From positions 1-10,481 of the forward strand of contig PEWI01000064.1 in NCBI GenBank assembly GCA_002779555.1: a stretch of 10,481 bases of DNA, in the 5' to 3' direction. The stretch comes from Candidatus Bathyarchaeota archaeon CG07_land_8_20_14_0_80_47_9 (lineage in GTDB: Archaea; Thermoproteota; Bathyarchaeia; Bathyarchaeales; Bathycorpusculaceae). Numbering within the stretch: the first letter of the stretch is position 1; each line of letters begins with the position of its first letter. Made by a program: the position numbers and the translations under genes. Below, piece by piece: positions 7,621 to 10,481 of this stretch. The notes beneath the pieces are model-generated. The model did no database searches and was not told where the DNA came from. It worked only from the letters and a program-made list of their open reading frames with translations.

Positions 7621-7750
7621 AGAGCAAGTCTCAAGCAAGCATTCATGGTCTAAGCGCCACTTGCCCCGCCATAGTACAAAAGGGAATAATAAGTCATAAA
7701 TCGTAATATAGATTAAGCTGGCGATTTCTCCCGCGCAATCCCTTTTTTTT
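7618..7750 (+). ncRNA. Candidate small non-coding RNA
   Basis: A strong TATA box ends 18 bp before, and a run of eight T (7743-7750), an archaeal-type terminator, follows about 130 bp on. Inside, CGCCA (7655-7659 or 7667-7671) can pair with TGGCG (7719-7723), and GCAAG (7635-7639) with CTTGC (7660-7664). There is no open frame of note. No known RNA family (tRNA, SRP RNA, RNase P RNA, box C/D RNA) could be recognised. The call rests on promoter plus terminator plus lack of coding. Confidence 0.3.
7743..7750 (+). terminator. T8 run, possible archaeal terminator
   Basis: Eight consecutive T follow AATCCC. Archaeal RNA polymerase stops at such runs without needing a hairpin. Confidence 0.4.
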
Positions 7751-7761
7751 CTGTTTTGAAG

Positions 7762-7867
7762 GTTACTACGAGCATTCTAAGGCTCCTTTTCTGAAAGCCT
7801 CTCTGGGCATGCTCTCTGTTACTACGAGGATCTCCTAGAGCATGCTCCCGGTTGATGCTCTCGGGAG
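7762..7867. repeat. Repeat and hairpin cluster with GTTACTACGAG
   Basis: GTTACTACGAG occurs at 7762-7772 and 7818-7828, 56 bp apart. Three hairpins follow one another: AGGCT/AGCCT (7780-7800), GCATGCTCT/AGAGCATGC (7807-7845) and CTCCCG/CGGGAG (7845-7867). The palindrome GAGCATGCTC (7838-7847) is shared by the last two, so they exclude each other. No frame crosses this stretch. Confidence 0.5.
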
Positions 7868-7869
7868 AA

Positions 7870-7961
7870 CCCACGTGGGCCCCTACTTGAGGCTCGGTGA
7901 ACCCTTCTCATGAAAGTCCACATGGGCCCTAGAATACTCTCAGTAGAGCCCATATGGGCCC
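7870..7961. repeat. Three palindromic repeats of the CCCANNTGGGCCC type
   Basis: CCCACGTGGGCCC (7870-7882), CCACATGGGCCC (7918-7929) and GCCCATATGGGCCC (7948-7961) share the form C-C-A-N-N-T-G-G-G-C-C-C with a changing centre. The first has a perfect 10-bp palindrome and the third a perfect 12-bp one. A small hairpin TACT/AGTA lies between copies two and three. Confidence 0.5.
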
Positions 7962-8006
7962 TCCTTGGATGCGCGCTGGTAAGCGCGGCGATTCAGCCCA
8001 TGCCAC

Positions 8007-8083
8007 TGAAGGGCGCACGGTCTTTTCAAACGTGCTCCCTTCAACGAGGTTTCTGAACGACAGAACTTCCTGTTTGAAGGGAG
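8007..8083 (+). repeat. Two overlapping, mutually exclusive long hairpins
   Basis: TGAAGGGCGCAC (8007-8018) pairs with GTGCTCCCTTCA (8032-8043) at 11 of 12 places around a 13-nt loop. The same middle arm, as CTCCCTTCAA (8035-8044), pairs perfectly over 10 bp with TTGAAGGGAG (8074-8083). The middle arm can be used only once, so the two folds compete. Inside the second loop ACAG/CTGT can form a small stem. Confidence 0.5.
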
Positions 8084-8120
8084 AAATAAGCCTAAATCAA
8101 CCTTTTTCCGCTCTTGAAAC

Positions 8121-8159
8121 AAGGGCAAAATTACCCTGAATCTTCGAGTTTTTGCCCTT
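8121..8159 (+). repeat. Perfect 10-bp inverted repeat (hairpin)
   Basis: AAGGGCAAAA (8121-8130) is matched exactly by TTTTGCCCTT (8150-8159) over a 19-nt gap. The right arm runs on into TTCAAC, which pairs with GTTGAA at 8174-8179. Confidence 0.55.
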
Positions 8160-8202
8160 CAACGGGGAACTTGGTTGAAGAGAGAATGTTTTAAGGGGCC
8201 TG

Positions 8203-8268
8203 TTGAAGAGCACGATATTTCTCATTGAAGAGCGCAAGATTACTCATTGAAGGGCACAGATTTGATGC
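8203..8268 (+). repeat. 22-bp tandem repeat, about three units
   Basis: Units begin at 8203, 8225 and 8247 with TTGAAGAGC, TTGAAGAGC and TTGAAGGGC. The first two agree at 18 of 22 places; the third agrees mainly in its first 12 bases. A looser TTGAAGAGAGAA lies at 8175. The 22-bp period is about two helix turns, as in protein-bound iterons. Confidence 0.55.
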
Positions 8269-8289
8269 TTTTCAAACTGGGGCAACGGT

Positions 8290-8525
8290 CTCGGTTGCAA
8301 TCAAGTTTTCAGCCATAGCCCCCTTGCAAGGATAAGATCCTAGCGGGTCCGGCGGGATTTGAACCCATAGCTTAGCGCTCGCCCTCGTTTGGAAACAGAT
8401 CTTCCAAAACTCTATAATTCCTTAAGAACCTTAAACGCCATTGCAACTTGGAAAGTCTGAAGGCTCTTCAGAGTTTGTGGTTTAGTTTCAAGGGGTGGTG
8501 TAGCTCAAACACCGTTGCAACCGAG
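8290..8525. mobile_element. MITE-like segment bounded by inverted repeats
   Basis: CTCGGTTGCAA (8290-8300) recurs exactly inverted as TTGCAACCGAG (8515-8525). Read inward from both ends the likeness continues loosely: four differing bases, then GTTT, then AGC. The 236 bp between carry no coding frame but enclose the tRNA 3'-end fragment. This is what a small non-autonomous element would look like; target-site duplications are not evident. Confidence 0.35.
8341..8366 (-). pseudogene. tRNA 3'-end fragment (T arm plus acceptor strand)
   Basis: The minus strand reads GGGTTCAAATCCC, the conserved TψC arm, followed by GCCGGACCCGCTA, fitting the 3' half of an acceptor stem (CGGACCC) with a discriminator base. 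Likeness to a tRNA ends just before GGG: the 5' side of the T stem (CTAT) does not pair properly, there is no normal anticodon arm, and no matching 5' acceptor GGGTCCG is found in the next 200 bp. So it is a fragment, of the kind left as an attachment site by an integrated element. A split or heavily intron-bearing tRNA is less likely but not excluded. Confidence 0.5.
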
Positions 8526-8560
8526 CCTTATGAAAGCCCCAGCTTTTTGGCTGTTTGCTT

Positions 8561-8833
8561 CTAGCTTCGCTTGAAATCTTCTCGGCTGATCTTCTCGGTT
8601 GGAAGCCGCTTTATTTCATGTTTTAGGCTGAGAAGCTGTTCCAGGGCGAAGAGCCAGCCGATGTACCAGCGTATGGTTTCATGTTCAGCTTTCCAAACAG
8701 GCGTTTCCTTATGTAATTCCTCTAACCACACACCCAGTTTAACAAAAACGTCCGATATGCTTCGGCCCAAGGAAGGATTCTCTAAACCGTCAAGGCAGAG
8801 ATACATTAAGTAGTAGCGTATGTCAGCCAGCAT
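8561..8833 (-). CDS. Hypothetical small helical protein
   Basis: I do not recognise this 90-residue product. It is soluble-looking and probably all-helical: an N-terminal part MLADIRYYLMYLCLDGL, a middle with many Leu, Trp and Glu (LGVWLEELHKETPVW, IRWYIGWLFALEQLLSL) and a basic end. Base composition looks like a real frame, while the opposite-strand frame over the same bases is Ser/Arg-rich and unconvincing. The Shine-Dalgarno likeness (GGGAAG, 6 nt before ATG 8833) is modest and no good TATA box stands upstream. The last codons contain a 13-bp tandem duplication (8576-8601). It could also be a remnant of a longer gene. Confidence 0.5.
   Translation of the reverse strand: MLADIRYYLMYLCLDGLENPSLGRSISDVFVKLGVWLEELHKETPVWKAEHETIRWYIGWLFALEQLLSLKHEIKRLPTEKISREDFKRS
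8576..8601. repeat. 13-bp tandem duplication at the 3' end of the 90-residue gene
   Basis: ATCTTCTCGGCTG is directly followed by ATCTTCTCGGTTG, one mismatch. As 13 is not a multiple of three, the duplication will have shifted the frame and changed the C-terminus of the minus-strand protein. Confidence 0.6.
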
Positions 8834-8861
8834 GGTGGCTTCCCAAGCATTTCCGCACGGT

Positions 8862-8879
8862 TTGGCTTGACAAAGCCAA
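8862..8879. repeat. Short hairpin upstream of the 90-residue gene
   Basis: TTGGCTT and AAGCCAA form a 7-bp stem with a 4-nt loop, about 30 bp before the gene's start. It may lie in the leader, or end transcripts coming from the protease gene. Confidence 0.35.
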
Positions 8880-9038
8880 TGGGATTTTAGCTGTTATGAG
8901 TAAACTGCGTGTGCAGAGAAACTGAAGAGAGATAAACGCTTACGAAAAAGGGAGGATTCATAGAGATTGGTTAGTGGAGAGGTTATTGTCATCATTAAAG
9001 AAGAAACATTTTTTCTTAAAGAAACAGAGAGACTATTA

Positions 9039-9059
9039 CGATCGATCGATCGCGATCGC
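9039..9059. repeat. CGAT tandem palindrome plus GCGATCGC
   Basis: CGATCGATCGATCG (9039-9052) is a 14-bp palindrome of CGAT units, and it overlaps the octamer GCGATCGC (9052-9059). It stands just behind the T run that follows the protease gene. It may serve as a protein site or be a chance simple repeat. Confidence 0.45.
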
Positions 9060-9060
9060 A

Positions 9061-9069
9061 GAAAAAAAG
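9061..9069 (-). terminator. T-run terminator of the metalloprotease gene
   Basis: On the minus strand TCTTTTTTTCTGC begins about 12 bp behind the stop codon at 9081. T runs of this kind end archaeal transcripts. Confidence 0.5.
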
Positions 9070-9080
9070 ATTTTGGGTGG

Positions 9081-9776
9081 CTATGCGCCGTATCTTTTTT
9101 GTAGCCCGAGGATGTCTCCAAGTCCTAAATCTCGTTTGTGGGTTTCTCCGTAGCCAGAGTAGCCGTACATTGTTAACCAGTAGTCTCTGTCTCTGTACAA
9201 GTCGTTTAGTCCGCACCAGTGGCCGAACTCGTGGGTCATTATGTTTTGTACATCCATCTTTCCTGTCTCGCCGCTGAGGCTCCAACCAAACACTGTATTC
9301 ATTCTCGTGTCGGTTTCAACAATTTGGTTGCGAGTGTACCAAATATACGTAACAGCAATCACGTTAGGATTGTCGTACCAACCCCAAGCAACAACGTTAT
9401 AGCTGTCATATACTCCAGCAGTCTTTTCCGTTGTTCCCTTGCAAGCAAACAACGTATAGCTCGTCTGTTCATCCCACATGTTTGCGGATGCTGTGATATT
9501 TCCAACTACCGCGGATTCGTCGAAACCATACCCGTTTGTGGAGTTTATCCAATACTCAATTGTCGTATGCCAGTAGAAGCGAAGCAGCTTGTAGTCGGGG
9601 TTACTCATCGAATTGTCTTCGGCAGGAATTGCGTAGGGTTCGGCGCTTCCTCTGCCATACCATTCAACAACCATCAGGCGAGTAGGCGATCCCACAGCAG
9701 AGGCAGACAGAGGCAATATCGCAGCAAACGATAGCAGAATCAAAGCAGCTAAAGCCAAAGAACCAAACTTCCTCAT
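9081..9776 (-). CDS. Secreted metzincin-type zinc metalloprotease (matrixin-like)
   Basis: This is an exported peptidase of about 231 residues. Residues 1-27 form a signal peptide: MRK, a Leu/Ala core, then SASA with cleavage likely after Ala27. The zinc site is HEFGHWCGLND: His182 and His186 bind zinc, Glu183 is the catalytic base, and the third ligand position is Asp192, where most matrixins have His; Asp is known at this place in snapalysin (M7). Met203 in TMYGY forms the Met-turn expected of metzincins. The middle carries Trp/Tyr-rich strands, and there is no pro-domain with a cysteine switch. I start at 9776, since GAGGTTAG stands 6 nt before this ATG, while the in-frame ATG 9800 would add eight residues before the signal peptide. 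Substrate unknown; peptide scavenging or a surface role is inference. Confidence 0.82.
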   Translation of the reverse strand: MRKFGSLALAALILLSFAAILPLSASAVGSPTRLMVVEWYGRGSAEPYAIPAEDNSMSNPDYKLLRFYWHTTIEYWINSTNGYGFDESAVVGNITASANMWDEQTSYTLFACKGTTEKTAGVYDSYNVVAWGWYDNPNVIAVTYIWYTRNQIVETDTRMNTVFGWSLSGETGKMDVQNIMTHEFGHWCGLNDLYRDRDYWLTMYGYSGYGETHKRDLGLGDILGLQKRYGA

Positions 9777-9807
9777 ATTTCTAACCTCTTCACTGAGCAA
9801 TTATGAT

Positions 9808-9820
9808 GGCCATTATTAAA
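9808..9820 (-). promoter_or_regulatory. Possible TATA box of the metalloprotease gene
   Basis: The minus strand reads GTCTTTAATAATG about 40 bp before ATG 9776. The likeness is moderate. Confidence 0.35.
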
Positions 9821-9921
9821 GACTTTTTGGAGTTAAGTTCTACAATCCCGTCGGGAGAAGAAAAATCAAAACAATAAAATTAACAAGTCAATCTTAGATA
9901 CACTTGTCTAGTGCACGCGCT

Positions 9922-9946
9922 TAAATCGTGCCGAAAGCACGGTTTA
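9922..9946 (-). terminator. Hairpin behind the 79-residue gene
   Basis: TAAATCGTGC and GCACGGTTTA form a 10-bp stem (one G-U pair) around a CGAAA loop, 9 bp beyond the stop codon at 9955. This is the most regular single hairpin of the right-hand part. There is no long T run, so it may act in RNA stability and not in termination. Confidence 0.45.
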
Positions 9947-9954
9947 GAATCCAA

Positions 9955-10194
9955 TTATGCGTGTGATGTCTGCCAAGAAGGATCTGCTACGTGTTGAACT
10001 GTTTTCTGCGGTGTGAGAGTGATGACGATAATGCCTTTCTCTGCAGCTGCGCTTACGTCAAAATCTTGGTTGAGGAACGGCTTAATCAATTCGTGATATT
10101 TTCTGGGAATGTGCAGAGACACACGTTCATACTCGTAAGTGCGCTTGCTGTTCAAGTACCGCTTCCTAGAAACTCTACGCTGAATCCTAACCAA
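9955..10194 (-). CDS. Small basic conserved-looking archaeal protein, function unknown
   Basis: The 79-residue product begins with VRIQRRVSRKRYLNSKRTYE, a very basic stretch, then runs YERVSLHIPRKYHELIKPFL and a predicted strand GIIVITLTP near the end. I do not recognise a family; the basic start suggests contact with nucleic acid, which is inference. I place the start at TTG 10194 because GGAGG (10209-10205) stands 10 nt before it and a TATA-like CTTTTATTAAG (10246-10236) puts the transcript start near 10215. A longer reading from TTG 10215 (86 residues) would begin before this Shine-Dalgarno site. It is divergent from the next gene. Confidence 0.6.
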   Translation of the reverse strand: MVRIQRRVSRKRYLNSKRTYEYERVSLHIPRKYHELIKPFLNQDFDVSAAAEKGIIVITLTPQKTVQHVADPSWQTSHA

Positions 10195-10204
10195 TTCTGA
10201 ACAG

Positions 10205-10209
10205 CCTCC
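10205..10209 (-). promoter_or_regulatory. Shine-Dalgarno site that decides a TTG start
   Basis: GGAGG lies inside the longer frame and 10 nt before TTG 10194. The ATG overlapping it (10211) is out of frame. Confidence 0.5.
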
Positions 10210-10235
10210 ATGCAAAAACTCAGCTTTGTCTTTAG

Positions 10236-10246
10236 CTTAATAAAAG
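10236..10246 (-). promoter_or_regulatory. Probable TATA box of the 79-residue gene
   Basis: The minus strand reads CTTTTATTAAG, about 26 bp before the inferred transcript start. Confidence 0.4.
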
Positions 10247-10251
10247 CCAGC

Positions 10252-10275
10252 TGCTGAAACAGCATCTCTGCAGAG
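10252..10275. promoter_or_regulatory. Hairpin and perfect palindrome between divergent genes
   Basis: TGCTG-AAA-CAGCA (10252-10264) is followed at once by the 10-bp palindrome CTCTGCAGAG (10266-10275). Both lie between the two outward-facing promoters, a natural place for an operator acting on both genes. Confidence 0.35.
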
Positions 10276-10300
10276 TGGAGAGAGACAAGTTAAAGTGAAA

Positions 10301-10311
10301 AGGATTTTAAG
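10301..10311 (+). promoter_or_regulatory. Possible TATA box of the right-edge gene
   Basis: AGGATTTTAAG stands about 40 bp before TTG 10346, after AAGTGAAA, which may serve as BRE. The transcript would start near 10333 with a very short leader. Confidence 0.35.
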
Positions 10312-10345
10312 GGCCCACGGCTTTTTGTTTATTGGTGTTTAAAGC

Positions 10346-10481
10346 TTGACGGAAGTGCTGTTAAAGACAAAAGCCAATAAAGAACTCGCATTGGAGGCGC
10401 TCTCCTCAGCTATAGAAAGGGAGCTCAAAATCCTAAAGGCAAAACTGGAAGGCTTTGAAGAAGAAATGCGTAAGTTTGAGT
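10346..10481 (+). CDS. Charged helical protein, partial at right edge
   Basis: Forty-five codons are visible: MTEVLLKTKANKELALEA, then SSAIERELKILKAKLEGFEE, then EMRKFE. The heptad-like spacing of Leu and Ile among Lys and Glu points to a helix or coiled coil. It starts at TTG 10346, with GGTG 8 nt before and an in-frame TAA at 10337-10339 just upstream; GTG 10355 is the only near alternative. Proteins of this look in archaea are often the small antitoxin partner in two-gene toxin-antitoxin modules, but the following gene lies outside the window, so that is a guess. Confidence 0.6.
   Translation, partial: MTEVLLKTKANKELALEALSSAIERELKILKAKLEGFEEEMRKFE

Larger units (their letters stand above)
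7442..8560. other. About 1.1 kb without a supported protein gene
   Basis: No frame here has a Shine-Dalgarno site plus a plausible protein; the longest are about 60 codons and rich in residues typical of chance frames. The stretch instead holds IS end-like repeats, a lone strong promoter, palindromes, hairpins, the TTGAAG repeat cluster, a tRNA-like fragment and an inverted-repeat pair, each listed separately. Confidence 0.6.

Noticed and set aside
7954..8139. Opposed 61-62-residue frames in the repeat region
   Set aside because: No start signals, composition of chance frames, and they cross the inverted repeats.
8203..8268. CRISPR-like array
   Set aside because: The 22-bp units follow each other without spacers and decay by the third copy; no cas-like gene is near.
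8007..8268. Archaeal replication origin
   Set aside because: The TTGAAGRG motif does not resemble ORB or mini-ORB boxes (G-rich end with GGAAAC), and no orc1/cdc6 gene is in the window.
8448..8480. RNase P RNA core (GGAAAGTC-like)
   Set aside because: Only a few bases match and the partner conserved region is not found.
8494..8521. tRNA 5' half (GGTGTAGCTCA resembles a D arm)
   Set aside because: No anticodon arm follows and no 3' strand pairs with the would-be acceptor; it is also on the strand opposite to the tRNA 3' fragment.
8894..9121. 75-residue minus-strand frame
   Set aside because: It starts inside the protease gene in another frame, is rich in Ser, Arg and Leu, and lacks a Shine-Dalgarno site.
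9219..9734. 171-residue plus-strand frame
   Set aside because: It is antisense to the metalloprotease, which has a signal peptide, zinc motif and Met-turn.

Overview
The window looks like a piece of an archaeal chromosome. The upstream regions carry archaeal-type TATA boxes about 25 bp before plausible transcript starts, together with purine-rich Shine-Dalgarno sites. The gene set (membrane pyrophosphatase, SERCA-like Ca2+ ATPase, SatP acetate carrier, AMP-forming acetyl-CoA synthetase, a metzincin with an export signal) fits an uncultured, probably anaerobic archaeon. The style of the transposase remnant and small genes recalls the Bathyarchaeia/TACK group, but that placement is an impression and not shown by the sequence.

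Left half (1-7245), core metabolism. A membrane-bound pyrophosphatase (hppA, minus strand, cut by the left edge) is divergent from a 912-residue P-type Ca2+ ATPase. Then, on the plus strand, come a SatP/YaaH-family acetate carrier and an AMP-forming acetyl-CoA synthetase (acs). Carrier and synthetase together make an acetate uptake and activation module. The synthetase releases pyrophosphate, which the neighbouring pump can use, so the two ends of this block may be linked energetically. This link is inference.

Middle (7246-8560), about 1.3 kb without an intact gene. Directly behind acs lies the C-terminal stump of an IS transposase, whose stop codon sits inside an 11-bp sequence, TTGACAGAACC, that recurs 130 bp further on. 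Next come a very clear TATA box with a hairpin at the expected transcript start and a T8 run about 140 bp on, a stretch dense in palindromes and hairpins, about eight copies of a TTGAAGRG motif in both orientations (partly as a 22-bp tandem repeat), and a pair of 11-bp inverted repeats enclosing a 26-nt tRNA 3'-end fragment. This is the most unusual part of the window. It reads either as a structured non-coding RNA locus or as a graveyard of small mobile elements.

Right part (8561-10481), small accessory genes. There is an unrecognised 90-residue protein, a metzincin-type metalloprotease with a signal peptide and Asp as third zinc ligand, a small basic protein of unknown function starting at TTG, and, divergent from it, the start of a charged helical protein cut by the right edge.
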